Part shown: in pieces, positions 1-11,871 of the stretch
How positions within the stretch are numbered: the stretch's first letter is position 1
How the letters are laid out: each line of letters opens with the position of its first letter
NCBI GenBank assembly: GCA_037043235.1
Contig: JAWRVZ010000028.1
Location: forward strand, 1,043,001-1,107,000
DNA length: 64,000 nt
From: Rhodeus uyekii
Taxonomy: Eukaryota > Chordata > Actinopteri > Cypriniformes > Acheilognathidae
Reading direction: 5' to 3'
Notes under the pieces: generated by a model
What the model saw: the letters and a program-made list of their open reading frames with translations, nothing else
Told to the model about the DNA's origin: nothing
Databases searched by the model: none
Program-made: the position numbers and the translations under genes

Positions 1-928
1 TTAATGTTATTAATATAAAATGTATAATAAAGAGAAAGCTAATAGAAAAAGTATACATAGAAATAACAAGTAACCATTTAAATTCTAGATTTTATTAAAA
101 GGAACAATTAATGTGAAGGATCCAAGTCTTCTCAATACGTTACTTTAAGAAAGCAAACACACATTTGTTGTTTTTATCTTCATTCTTTTTTTAATTATTA
201 AATTTACTCAAATTTAGAATCATTAGTCATTTATGCAGTTGGCATTTGATCATGTATTCATATCGGATTTATATTATTTGATTATTTGTTCTTTTCACGT
301 TTTTATATTACTTAGCATTTTACTCATTTCCTTGCTTTTGCAGTTTAATCTTATAATCATGTGGTTTTCGTGAGAAAGAGATAAGAGACAATTTCTAGGT
401 CAATTTCTAGGTTTTTAACGTCACAGGATGACGTGAAGCAGTTTTTTCCCCATTGTTCTTGCTTTAATAACACCTGTTAGATTTTTAACGCTCAGTCTGA
501 ACATCGAAAACATATTTAAGATTATTCAATAAACTCTGCTCTCTTTATTATCATCATAATTTCGTCTCCTCTTTCTGCTCTTCCCCCTTTCCAAGTCATA
601 CTCTCAGGCTGATAGAAAACAGTTAGAGTTGTGTGTACCAGACAGGACTTGCTGTTGACAGGTTTTACTGGTTTTGGACAAGACAAAACTAATAGGCCTA
701 TATTTAGTTAAGAACTAGGAAACCCCCCTGCAACTGATCATAGACACTTGCATTGAATCACTCTTTTAACTAAATGAATAAAGTTTTGACAAAGACGAAA
801 GTGTGACAAGACGTTTGTTTGATAAAATGTGTCATATCTGTTTTGGAAAATGGCCAACTTTTGAAGTAATACCTGCTGTTTGGTATTTAATTGTAATGAA
901 ACGTCAAAGTTCAGAGAAGTTCTCTCAC
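1..928. other. Probable first intron of the plcxd2-like gene
   Basis: This AT-rich stretch lies downstream (minus sense) of the exon at 929-1028, so it should be intron 1 of that gene. I see no exon with supported splice sites and no clear repeat. Confidence 0.45.
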
Positions 929-1028
929 CAGGAACCGCCAGGTGCTTGAGGGGCATAGAGGTGAGGGCAGGACACAGCGAGCCCATCCAGTCGGCGTTGG
1001 ATGTGCTGCCCGTTGGTCGCGTCTTCAT
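929..1028 (-). CDS. plcxd2: plcxd2-like PI-PLC X-domain protein, first coding exon (partial)
   Basis: Reading the minus strand from an ATG at 1028, 33 codons end in a phase-1 GTGAGA donor just below 929. The peptide contains NADWMGSL, then PLKHLAVPG. This matches the start of the PLCXD1/2/3 family, where NADWM..L..PL..LAIPGSHDSF opens the PI-PLC X domain. The break falls inside the Gly codon before the expected SHD, so the catalytic His would be on the next exon, off the left edge. The family hydrolyses phosphoinositides and is intracellular. NADWM fits PLCXD2 better than PLCXD1 or 3, and PLCXD2 and CIP2A both lie on human 3q13 as I recall, which supports the paralogue call. No other exon of the gene is visible, so the paralogue choice is tentative. 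Confidence 0.7.
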
Positions 1029-1589
1029 TTCCTCTAGTATAGCGATTCAGTGCTACCATGCACGATGCCAATTCAACACCGATCCAGGCCAAGCCAATCC
1101 AGCAATCATCGTTACTCCACGTGAAATCATTACAGTCAATCCATATCAAACGCGCGATTTTAATCAAGATAACAATGATTTGCTCATTATACTAGCATCA
1201 CTATATGTGGTGCAAACTGCAGATGGAGAGCGAGCTCTTCTACCAAGTTAATCTTCTTAAAACGAAATTACAATCCTTATCCTCCTCCCTGCTTCCCTGC
1301 TGGAGTTAAAACGACTTGGTCAGGGGTGATTATCCCCGCCCTCTCTCTCTATCTCTCCATTAGACAGGTAACAGACGGGACACTTCACCTCTAGTAGCAG
1401 GTGGATGCAGCCTAACTTGAAATGTTTGAAGAGGATGTACACTCTTGACTTACTGACTTACTGTGTGATCCATTTCAGGATTTGTAGCAATGAAGAGCTG
1501 ATGGACACTCATTAATGTACAACCATGAAAATGAAATGCTTAAATGCACATGAGGTAGTGGTTTTGATACTAAGTGACATATCTTTTGA

Positions 1590-1835
1590 ATCACTACCAA
1601 TGCAAGATGTCTGTTAAAGAGCGCTTTATCTGAAATGTGCCTGCTGTGTTCAAACATCTGAGAAACATATTTAAGATGTCAGTTTTACATACATAAATCA
1701 TAAACATCTTAAAGACAGTTTCTAGATGACCGTTTAACATCTGACAGGAAACATCCTCAAGACTTATTGGAGATGAGCAAGCTCTCTAAAAAAATACATC
1801 TTCCAGATCTAAACACACATCAAATGTGATTGTTT
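1590..1835 (+). repeat. Dispersed repeat, copy 1 of a direct pair
   Basis: The segment contains a run of phrases such as GTCAGTTTTACATACAT, AACATCCT and TCTTCCAGAT. The same phrases recur in the same order and strand at about 2440-2660, so these are two copies of one family. Boundaries are approximate. Confidence 0.6.
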
Positions 1836-2053
1836 CTGCAGGAACATTGTTGAGGGTGTGATACCATTGAAACATTCACTCAACTCATTCGTCTCTGAGT
1901 AAACCGAATAATGGCAACATAGCAAGAAGAGATCTACCATGAGACTCCAAAATTTGCATCATAAGGAAATCTTTTTTTATTCTGTTGAACATGACATTAA
2001 GTTATACATAAAAAATTAAGAGATGAACATAAATAGCCAAAGATATCAATGTA

Positions 2054-2372
2054 CAGTGTTGCCAGATTGGGCGGGTTCCCGCCCAATTGGACCCCTTTTG
2101 GTTAGGTCCGACCGGGAAAAAATTCATTGAGCTGGTTGATAAAAATTGGGCTGTTTTTTGATGAAAATCCCGCCCAAATTTCATATATAGATGCATATAA
2201 ATTCCATTAAAACAAGCTTACTATTAACAATCCACCCCCCTCCCCCCGTCAACAATCGTCTCTCCACCCCACCCCCCATCAACAATCTTGGTCTTGGGTG
2301 GGTATTTTCTTAAGTGGGCGGGTTTTATGCTGTAGTTGGGCTGGAAATCGTCATTCCAATCTGACAACACTG
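2054..2372 (+). mobile_element. Non-autonomous DNA element with CAGTGTTGCCAGATTGG ends
   Basis: It starts CAGTGTTGCCAGATTGGG and ends with the near inverse, CCAATCTGACAACACTG, at 2372. The next eight bases, TCAACATG, match the preceding TCAATGTA at only five positions, so the target duplication is weak. A second, inverted copy of its first 165 bp lies at about 3880-4041. There is no transposase frame. The CA...TG termini suggest the hAT superfamily. Confidence 0.6.
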
Positions 2373-2439
2373 TCAACATGGTACTCATTGCAGAGTCAAA
2401 TGAAGCACAGTTCCTCCTATAGGGTCTGGTCTAAGATGT

Positions 2440-2690
2440 CTAAGATACATCTAAGACGTCTGTTATAGAGTGTTTTATCTGGAATGCCTCTGCTGTGTAC
2501 AAACATCTGAGAAACGTCTTTAAGATGTCAGTTTTACATACATTCAAAATCATAAACACCTTAAGGACATTTTCTGGATGTCTGACAGAAAACATCCTAT
2601 ATGCAGATGAGAAAACTTAAAAATATATCTTCCAGATGTACACGCACATCAAATAGACATATCTGAGATGTATGCGTGCTATCAGGCACC
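2440..2690 (+). repeat. Dispersed repeat, copy 2 of a direct pair
   Basis: It shares ordered blocks with 1590-1835 (GTCAGTTTTACATACAT, ACATCCT, TCTTCCAGATGT and others). It ends close to the target-site copy of the hAT element at 2691, so that element inserted in or beside this repeat. Confidence 0.6.
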
Positions 2691-2698
2691 CATTAGAC

Positions 2699-4070
2699 CA
2701 GGGGTGGGCAAACTTTTTGACTCGCGGGCCACAATGGTTTCTAAAATTTGTCAGAGGGGCCGGGCCAGAATAGAAGGACGGTGTGTTTGTGTGAACTAAT
2801 AAAAATGAAATGTAAAAACCATTACATGAAAAGATTTGGCCTTTAACAGGCACCAAAACATCAATGTGCAAGGTTCATTGTAAAAATTGTTTTCCAAATG
2901 TATTGATTTAATGACACAATAGATAAACTCCCATTCAGTTTCAGTGGGAACAGTGTTGTTGATTTTCTTTTTTTTCAAGCGCACCAAAGTCTGGAGTTAG
3001 TTTTGTTGTAGCAATTCTCAGGATAGATCCGAAATCCTCCTACAGGATATTGCATTGAAATGCATTTGGGAACAGTGTTCAAACCCGCCGCAGATCAGCC
3101 TGAAAACACAGGGAAACCATACACCAATCACAGCGAAGAGGCCGTCAGGTGTGCTCGCTACTGATAGGTGTAGTTAAACTAATTAAATCAGTTGCTGAAG
3201 CCTTCCAAAATTTGCATATCAGAAAGCTTGAAAAAGTTTTTTTTCTTCTGATACCTGGGAGGTTTTTATTTATTTATTATTGCAGAACTTTACATAATTA
3301 CAATACAAAGTCAAAAAATAAAAGCACAATAATAAGGTTAAATCATATTTTAAATATTTTGCAATAGTGCATTAAAACATTTTTACTTTTTTTTTTTTTA
3401 CTACGAACAAGTTCAAGGAATGAAATGACAGAATTAAGTTAAGCAAGAAACATATAAGTATACGGGAGAATTCAGCCATTTTTGTTTGTTAATGAAGAAT
3501 TTTGCATGAAAAATAAGGAAATTAGTTAGCCTGAAAAATAGGTCTTGGCTAGTTTACTTGATCTGTGACGGGCTTTGCTTATGTTCATGGTGCTAAATGT
3601 CTGTTCACACACATAGGTTGAGCCAAACAATGTCAGCATCTTCTATGCTGAGTCTGTAAATTAGCGTCAATCTGTGAGCCGTAGCAGTTCCTTTCTTGTG
3701 GAGACTGTCTGCAAGCGTAACATGTTTTGTGGCAAAATGACGGCTGATGTAAAAACGGGTGGGAATTTTAGTGTAATTTACTGTATAAATTGATAAATGT
3801 GTAAATTCCTGATGGGAATTTTAGAGTAATTTATATGCATTTGTAGGCTTGTTTTAGTGTAATTTATATGCATTTGTAGGCTTGTTTTAATGGAATTTAT
3901 ATGCATTTATATATAAAATTTGGGCTGGTTTGTCATCAAAAACAAGCTCAATTTTTATCGACCAGCCCAATGCATTTTTTTCGGTCGGACGTGACCAAAA
4001 GGAGCCCAGTTGGGCGGGAATCCGCCCAATCTGGCAACACTGCCAGCGGGCCGTAGTTTGCCCACCCCTG
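2699..4070 (+). mobile_element. Non-autonomous hAT-type transposon with perfect 8-bp target duplication
   Basis: Its left end CAGGGGTGGGCAAACT is mirrored by AGTTTGCCCACCCCTG at 4055-4070. Both ends are flanked by the same eight bases, CATTAGAC (2691-2698 and 4071-4078), the expected hAT target duplication. The 1.37-kb interior has no transposase frame. It contains, next to the right end, a segment (3880-4041) homologous in inverse orientation to 2054-2220, so it is a nested or captured composite. Confidence 0.9.
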
Positions 4071-4691
4071 CATTAGACTGAAATAACATTTGCTCCTCCT
4101 CGTTGGACGTTTAGAGGAGGAGTTAGACGTAAGCTCCACCCATTTGCACTGCAGTTTCTTTCAAATCCACTGATTGGTTCACCCTTACGAAAACTGAAAG
4201 TTCAGATGCAGACAGCCTCTTTCTTTCAAATGTATTTTAAAGGGGTATAAGAGAATACAAAAATTATTTATTTGTACATAAACTGTGATTGAAAGCAAAA
4301 CTGTGTGACTGAAAAAGAAATGCGTGAAAACTCCCCTAAAATGTGTTTTATATGCATCCGAATTGGCTATAAAAAGATGCATGTGCTTCAGTTGTGTTCT
4401 TGTGGTTACTTGCTTTTGACATGACCACTAGTCTACTAGTAAGCACACACACACATACACGCGTACGCAAACGGACATCCTGTGTGATATTAGTAGGTTT
4501 ACATGTACATTTGCATACCCTCAAATGGAAAGATGCTTAAACTGGCTCGAAGTGTATCATAATTTCTGAGTGTGGGCATCAAGGAAGATTCCTTCCAGTA
4601 CGATAACTGTGGATTTGCGGAAGAAGACAAGTAACGGTATCTGTCAAACAGCAGTGACTGACTTGCTCTCCTCACTCGTGAGATGTGAAAC

Positions 4692-7600
4692 ATGGACCAT
4701 CCAGCGTACCATGGGCCAATAAGCAAACAGAGATGCGAGGAGCTGCTTGGGAAGAAAGGAAAGGACGGGACATACCTCATTCGGGACAGTGAGACCATCC
4801 AGGGAGCTCTCTGCCTCTGTGTGTAGTGAGTATATTATTTCTCATTCAGTGCTTTTAGAAACTGACTGAATATCGAGTACTTTATCCACAAATTGTCGAT
4901 ATGTGTTCTTTTGGGTATAATTCAATGGATGCATGACTTGATTCAAGCTATTCTTATTCAGTTAGGTTGTCATCACCATCAAATTTGACAACAGTAGGAT
5001 ATTGTCAGCTACTAGTGCTGACACAATTAACCATATTTTGCACATCACATGCATATTAAATATGCTATGCGTGTTGCTAATTACTAAGTGAATTATAGAA
5101 AGTTTAGATTGCTGGGTATCTATCCGATTATCTTGCTATCAACACTTCCTCTGCTCTTCAATGTACATTAACAAAACGGGGAAGTATCAGTGAAGGATAG
5201 TTCTGGTTTCTCACAGTACAGAGACTTTGCACGAAAAATATCAAGTTGAACCGCAAACATTGCAATCGTAATAAAAATATTGCATCGACATTCCACAAAT
5301 CAATGCATTTCGCAGGCATTTTCATTAACCCTAAATGACAAAAAGTCTCATAATAATTGTTTTACTATTCTTATTGTTTTTACAGTTCAATATATTACCG
5401 TATTTCTGAAAATTGTAATGTGCCAAATGGGTCAACTGATTTTGTAACAAATTACACACTGATTCACTGCTTAATTATCCATACATATTCTGGTTATAAG
5501 GGCTACAGATTTAAACATTTAAAACAAAATATTTTCAAATTTACAAAACACAATTTGCATACCCTTGGCATTGAAAGTAACAACATTTCCACTTCGGTTA
5601 GAAATAATCAAAATAGTATTCCTAACGCAACTAAACCATATGCTTTGTTTTTCTCTTATTTTATGAAAATATATTTATGAATTTAAATTATATTATCACT
5701 CACTTCTGCTTAAAGCAGTTTTGCAGTGTTATCAACATTTATTCACCCTTCAAAGACTTCTGAGCAATTACGAATGGAGATAATTAAGTCTTAGCATATA
5801 TGTCATTTAAAACATATTGAAATTAGAAACAGTAACCATTGGATTACTGTTCTGCAACTGATAAATAATAGCACAAGATGTGTTTTTAAAGTACAATAGA
5901 ATGGAACAGAATGCAGGGGTCTTCAGACACATTTTATACGTTGCATTGTTTTCAGGAAGAAAGCGATAGCTAAAAATGGCCAAGTATGTCCATTAGATTA
6001 AACAACAAAGCAAGCAGAATGCAAGAAAACATTCTTTAGGAACTAAAGTCCGACTAAGTCAGGGGCCCCTGATAATACAGTATACTGTTCTGGGCCCCTT
6101 CATTTTTTTATACAGAAAATGTAGACTTTAGAAGTTATCATCACGAGATTCAGCCCCTGAATATCGAAAGAACGTGCAATAGCTATTAGCTACTTTAAGA
6201 TGACCATTTATGGTCTAAATTTGAGCAGTGTATATATTTTTCATCATTAAAGGCAGCTACACAGACCTAAAATATTACTGATTTAAAAAATATATTTATT
6301 TTATGTCAGTTTCCTATATTCTCTGAGCGTATTTACATTTACGTTTATACAATTGGCAGACACTTTTATACAAATAAATTTACATTGCATTGAAGTCAAA
6401 TTTGTATCAGTTCAGGCCAGTTTAGTTTGCTGCTAATCAAACCAATTATCTTCCTATCAACACTTCTTCTGTTTCAAAAGTAAAAAAAGTAAAGTAACGG
6501 TAAAGTATCCTTATATGCCTTACTCTAACAGCTAAAATAACATAATGAAGAAAGAAAGGAAATGCTTATCATTTATTCTAGGTACCCAAATCCAACATGA
6601 CACTTCCTGAAGATAATTTTACTAAGAAAAATGTCATTCAAGAATACACAAAGCTACTCAAAAAATTATGATGTCAAAGTTACCATAATCGGAATGGAAT
6701 AGAGTCTTTTCCTCTAAAAATGAGCCATTGTAAAAAGCTAACTAGTAATAATTTCATTGTTTTCAAACAATCAAACCCCCATATTTATAGGATAAATTCT
6801 TAAATCTTACTTAAAACCGGCATGAAATTGAAGTTGCTTTTCTTCCCTCTTGTGATATGTATCCCAGTAAAATAGATTTTTGAATAACATTTTTTCCATT
6901 AGGAATTGATTGGATGATTGTGGTTTACAGCTTATTATCCATGGTTAGTTCACTTCAGGGGTGTTCAGCGCATACTTTCCCAGTTGATGAGGCTTCAGTA
7001 GACATTTCAATGAAAGATTTTGTTCAATATTATATTGCATTATATAGTTGCGTGCATATATAGAAAAAACAGACGATTAAAGAATAACGATAAGATTAAA
7101 AAAATGCCCCGTAGGTGAATGGTGATAAATTCACTAAGAATGTAAATTGCCATTAAACAAAAGAAGAACAATGGTGCAATACTTCTCAGCATTCATTTCC
7201 AAAATCGGTTTTATATTCGGGATTGACTGACGTTAACTGTGGTTTTGCGATTAAGCAAGATTTGGGTTAATCAACTGAAAGATCAATGTAGATGTGACAG
7301 CAAGTTAACCTTGCTTTCTGGAATACCCCTCTGAGAAGAGAAGTGATGTCACTGGAAGGTGGGGGGTAATTTTGAGTAAAGATAAAAAGATAAATAAATT
7401 CCATTCCGGATAAATTCCATTAAAAAAAATTGGGTGAATTTAATTACTCACATTTATTTCTTTATGCATTTTTTTTTACAGCAAACAAAAAGTGGTCTAT
7501 ACTTATAGGATCCTTCAATCCCACTCTGGATCCTTCACTCTACAGGTAGGACATATAAATATATATATACACACACATAGTGGTGTGAAAAAGTGTTTGC

Positions 7601-9319
7601 CCCCTTCCTGATTTTTTGTCATACTTAAATGTTTCAGATTATCAAATTAATTTAAATATTAAAGATAACACAAGTAAACACAAAATGCAGTTTTTAAATG
7701 AAGATTGTTATTATTAAGGTAAAAATAAATCCAAACCAATATGTCCCTGTGTGGAAAAAGTGCTTACCCCAAGAGTGCAGTGGCGACTCATCCAAGTGGT
7801 CACAAAAGACCCCAACAACAACATTCAAATAACTGCAGGCCTCACTTGCATTAGTTAAGGTCAGTGTTCATGACTCCACCATAAGAAGGAGACTAGGCAA
7901 AAAAGGCCTGCATTGCATGTGTTCCAAGACGAAAACCATTGCTGAGAAAAATGAACATTAAGGCTCGTCTTATTTTTGCCTGAAATCATCTTGATGATTG
8001 CCAAAACTTTTGGAAAAATAGTCTGTGAACTGATGAGACAAAAGTTGAACTTTGTCCCATCAATGTAATGTCCCATTACATCTGGCATAAAAGTAACACC
8101 ACATTTCAGAAAAAGAACATCACACCAACAGTAAAATATGGTGGTGGTAGTGTGATGGTCTGGGGTTGTTTTACTGCTTCAGGACCTGGAAGACTTGCTG
8201 TGATAAATGGAACTATGAATTCTGCTGTTTACCAAAAATTCCTGAAGGAGAATGTCCTTCCATCTATTCATGACCTTAAGCTGAAGCGCACTTGGGTTCT
8301 GCAGCAGGACAATGATCAAAAACACACCAGTAAGTCCACCTCTGAATGGCTGAAGAGAAACAAAATGAAGAATTTGGAGTGGCCTAGTCAAAGTACTGAC
8401 CTTACTTTAACTCAATAAGTCAGTTTATGCTTGAAATTATGTGTGATAATGTGTGGCTGAATTAAAATAATTCAATAATGCAAAGATGTGTGAACCAAAA
8501 AGACACACTTCAAGTTATTGCAAAAGCATGGTTGCAGTTGTTACTGCTAAGGATGGCCCAACCAGTTATTAGGTTTAGGGGGCAAACACTTTTTCACACA
8601 GGGCCATGTAGGTATGGATTTTGTTTTCCCTTAATAATAACAACTTTTATATAAAAACTTGTATTTTGAATTTACTTGTGCTATCCTTAACTAATATTTT
8701 TTAATATCATTTGCAAGTTATTAAAATGTCACATCACTATTTGTTTCAGACTAGCTCGGGTGTAGAGGAGATCTTTTTCAAGACGATGAAGGATCTCATT
8801 AGTCATTACAAGCGCAAAAATCAAGGACTTGCAACACGCTTACGCTCTTCACTGAAAACAAAATCACTCCAAGAACACCCTTCGCAATGTCCAGAACCAA
8901 TAGTGCAGGATGAGGAAAACGAATATGAAAGTGAGTTTCGACTGTTACAATATAAGAGATTAGCGGTCATTGTTAACATGTAACAAGTAATGTGAGTTAT
9001 GGAATCAGATTACTTTATTCAAGTAACTAGTAATGCATTACTGTTAAATTTACAGCAAACAACTTAGTTACTTTTTCAAATAAGTAACGCAAGTTACTTT
9101 AGGGAGTAACAAATACTGCATTACTTTTAGAAGTATCTTTCTCCAACACTGGTCATTCCAATGACAAAACACCATTAGACAATTACAATAACATATTTGA
9201 TCAGGAATTATCTTTGAATAAGAACCAAAACTGTTCCCTTACCCAAACTAACTGTGCATTTTTTCTCTCTCTCAGATGTTGAGTGTTCAGGGGACTATGT
9301 TGTTGTTCTGCCAGAATGA
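4692..9319 (+). CDS. sh2d1b: SH2D1-family SH2 adaptor (EAT-2/SAP-like)
   Basis: Four exons join in phase: 4692-4825, 7482-7545, 8750-8930 and 9276-9319, giving 140 residues (human SAP 128, EAT-2 132). Nearly the whole protein is one SH2 domain. It starts MDHPAYHGPISKQ, and the phosphotyrosine-binding Arg lies in YLIRDSE (about residues 33-39), followed by LCLCVYKQ. The tail carries YENV and then DYVVVLPE, which resembles the C-terminal DYVDVLP of EAT-2 and is absent from SAP. The SAP Arg that contacts the Fyn SH3 domain (R78 region) appears to be Lys here. Known family members bind tyrosine switch motifs in SLAM receptors of lymphocytes; the partner here is not shown. Exon 1 ends GTG-TA and the codon completes as TAC on exon 2. 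SH2D1A is the alternative name. Confidence 0.88.
6330..6420 (-). repeat. Fragment of the widespread fish SINE-like repeat
   Basis: TTTACATTTACG, then GGCAGACACTTTTATACAAA, is a diverged form of the tail seen at 44.9, 47.6 and 52.4 kb. It lies in intron 1 of the SH2D1-like gene. Confidence 0.5.
7568..8610 (+). mobile_element. Decayed Tc1/mariner transposon
   Basis: The ends are inverted: GTGTGAAAAAGTGTTTGCCCCC near 7584 and GGGGGCAAACACTTTTTCACAC near 8579-8600. Between them, frame 8068-8418 encodes the middle to end of a Tc1-type transposase, with GGGSVMVWGCF and QQDNDQKH (second acidic residue). The last catalytic motif has become WPSQSTDLTLTQ, without the usual acidic residue, and the N-terminal DNA-binding half is not open. 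It sits in intron 2 of the SH2D1-like gene and cannot move by itself. The outer boundaries are good to about ten bases. Confidence 0.85.
8965..9155 (+). repeat. Short fish MITE rich in AGTAAC/GTTACT
   Basis: Between exons 3 and 4 of the SH2D1-like gene, repeated GTAAC/GTTAC words (AGTAACTAGTAATGCATTACT and similar) end in CCAACACTGG. This is the style of a common non-autonomous fish element. The left boundary is not resolved. Confidence 0.5.
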
Positions 9320-11418
9320 GTTTGTCACTATGTGACGTTAGGACTGGATGACTGGATCAGCCAATATGAAGAATGTAGATATGAAATTCTCATATTTCCA
9401 CATACTTTTGGAGCTTTTTCACCTCAGATATGGGAATTGCATGTGGAATCATATTTTAGCATATGTTTGATTTAGTGCATGTTAAATGCATAAATTGTGG
9501 ACAGGAATTTCAATGATTGGAGGGATTTTTGAGTCTTTATAAATTTGATTGTCACGTAATAATTAGAGTGAAAAGTTGAGTTTAAAAATTATATATGCCA
9601 TGTTTTGCTCTAAAGACAAAGGATTTGATAAACAGAGGATTTTACATGTTTAGTGGTACAAAACCTGCGAATAGTGCTAAATACTAAATATTGTTTATTT
9701 ATTTCACAACATTCATGGTTAGCACTGTAATTCTAATCATTGAGGTAGAGAAATCTAATGGGGTAGAGAAATATTAAGGTCATATTTTGTGTTTGATGAT
9801 CTGCTTAAAGGACAAGGATTATATGATTGTGCAAATGTTTTTTCTTAAATGTATATAAACTTTTGTTGAAGATGTTTAACTGTATATTATATGTACATGT
9901 TATAAGTAGAATCCATATTATTGTCAAAAAGCGTATAGTAAGGTATGCAGTGTAAATATTTTGTTCCAAATGAATGTGCTTGCTGTTTTGAGGTTTTTAC
10001 ATGTAAATAAATATAATTTTCTTTCCCAAATAAGATCAGTTTCCTCTGCCTAATTTTAACTTTGGTTGATGTATTTTAATAAATCAGTTAAAAAAAGATC
10101 AACTTGTTTCTCTTATTTCTCTAGGTGCATCATTTCTTATTAGAAATTACCAAAAATGTAATTTTCTTTAATAAAAGAGCAGGGGCCAATTGCCTAAGCA
10201 CAGCCATGTTAAGCATTGTCTTAATGGTTTAACCGGCTTTAAATCAAGCACAACAACATTGTTATTAATAAGGACAAATGTATTATATAACTACTTATAG
10301 TTCGTAGAAGCTACAGCCTCCTGTATTCCAGGGATACCCTACTCGTTTTTTATACAGTCATCTTTCTTATCCACTTGTATGATCTTATACACCTGGCCAC
10401 TGTGAAGGACTTATATCTATAATTCGCAAGATGAACTGATGCTGTATTGGCTGCAAAAGGAGGCTCTAAACCATATAAATTACAATGGTCTAAAACCAGG
10501 TGTTTCAGTTTCATTGTCCATGTATTCTGTATCTAAAAAAAAATACTTTAAAAAAATTATTATTAGAGATTATTTAACAATAGCCTGAGCATTAGCCAGG
10601 TGGTATGGTATATATAAACATTTTTAGAGACAAAAAATGCAAAATACAAATGATTATATAAGAATAAAAAACATAAGAACGCTGACATTTTTACATTAAT
10701 ACATTTAACAGTTTTCTTGCCTTCCAGACTATAAATTGCCTTTACTGAACTTCTTATTTCAAAATTAAAAATAGTGACCACCGTACTATTTTTCGCAAAC
10801 AGAACTAACAAATTAAGAACAGAACTAAAATGAAGAACAGAAACTGATGCTGTCAGTCACGCATACTGGGCAATGAACGTTACGTCAGTCTGACGTCGAA
10901 TTTGAGCTCTTAACAATTCTTTCTAGATTGGGGGGTTAGACGCTTTCATAAAAACATTAAAAAATACATTATTATAGAAAATAGGCGAAAACAACCAATC
11001 TTTTAGTAATTTTTCATTATATTGCTTCGTGAAATTATTTACTCTATATTTTAAACGTAAATATTTAGAAATTTGTAAATGTCGCCATGATCCCCCCCTA
11101 CCTCTTTTGGGAAATGAGCTCTTCCGGCGATTCGAAACGTTAGCGGGAGGAAGTTGCTGTATCGGAAGTGCTTTGCGGAATTTATGATAAACTTAAACTG
11201 AGTAAATGCTACCTTAAATAAAAGAGCAGAACATGTCATTTTAAAATACAAGAAACCTTAATGCTCGATGAAAACGTTGTATGGGAGAGATTAAGATATA
11301 TCCTAATCTCAGTGGCAACTAGCATAGCCCACTGTATGTTTACAAAACCCACATAGAAACAATCGAGATAGTTATTTGATATTTTTTTTGTCGTCATTGA
11401 CCGTCTTTGTGGGTATAG
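9320..11418. other. 3' untranslated and intergenic DNA before cip2a
   Basis: The first ~700 bases are likely the 3' untranslated region of the SH2D1-like gene. The rest is AT-rich with no supported gene. The cip2a promoter and 5' untranslated region should lie just before 11419. TGACGT-like words near 10885-10900 could be factor sites but are unproven. Confidence 0.45.
10006..10011 (+). promoter_or_regulatory. Candidate polyadenylation signal of the SH2D1-like gene
   Basis: AATAAA occurs about 690 bases after the stop codon at 9317-9319, within AT-rich sequence and with no other exon between. Confidence 0.5.
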
Positions 11419-11828
11419 ATGGATGTATCGACCTGTTTGAAGTCTCTTCTGTTGGCCATCCGTCAGTACAGAAATAACAAAAGTGCATTAAATGCATCAC
11501 AGCTGCAGAAACACATTGAAGTGAGTGAGAACATTTTCCTATTCTGTTATTCAAAACAATCAGTTTTTGTGTGTGATCTATCCAATTCTGTTATCTTTTT
11601 GTCACCCACATGTTTTTCCGAAGTATGACCTTTTAATCCTGTAAAGCACAAAATGAGAGACAGTCTCAAGTCAACATTTATTTTCATTCATTTCCATACA
11701 GTGTAAGACAACAATTCTAGTGTTTTGAAAGGACATAAATTAATATATAGTGTAAATACTATACTCTTCTAGTTATGCTATTTAAAGTCTTTCCAATCTT
11801 TTATATCCTTTTAAAAGCATATACAGTA

Positions 11829-11871
<43 letters not shown>

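Larger units (their letters stand above)
1029..4691. other. Intergenic spacer between two divergent genes, rich in repeats
   Basis: The plcxd2-like gene (minus) and the SH2D1-like gene (plus) are transcribed away from each other, so both promoters should lie here. No core promoter is clear. The middle (about 1.59-4.08 kb) is occupied by repeats listed separately. The 1320-1365 stretch is pyrimidine rich. Confidence 0.5.

Noticed and set aside
880..1251. 123-codon plus-strand frame over the plcxd2 exon
   Set aside because: It overlaps the minus-strand exon, which has family motifs and a good donor. The plus product is unrecognised.
8068..8418. Functional Tc1 transposase
   Set aside because: It has only the C-terminal half, an altered final catalytic motif and no open N-terminal region.
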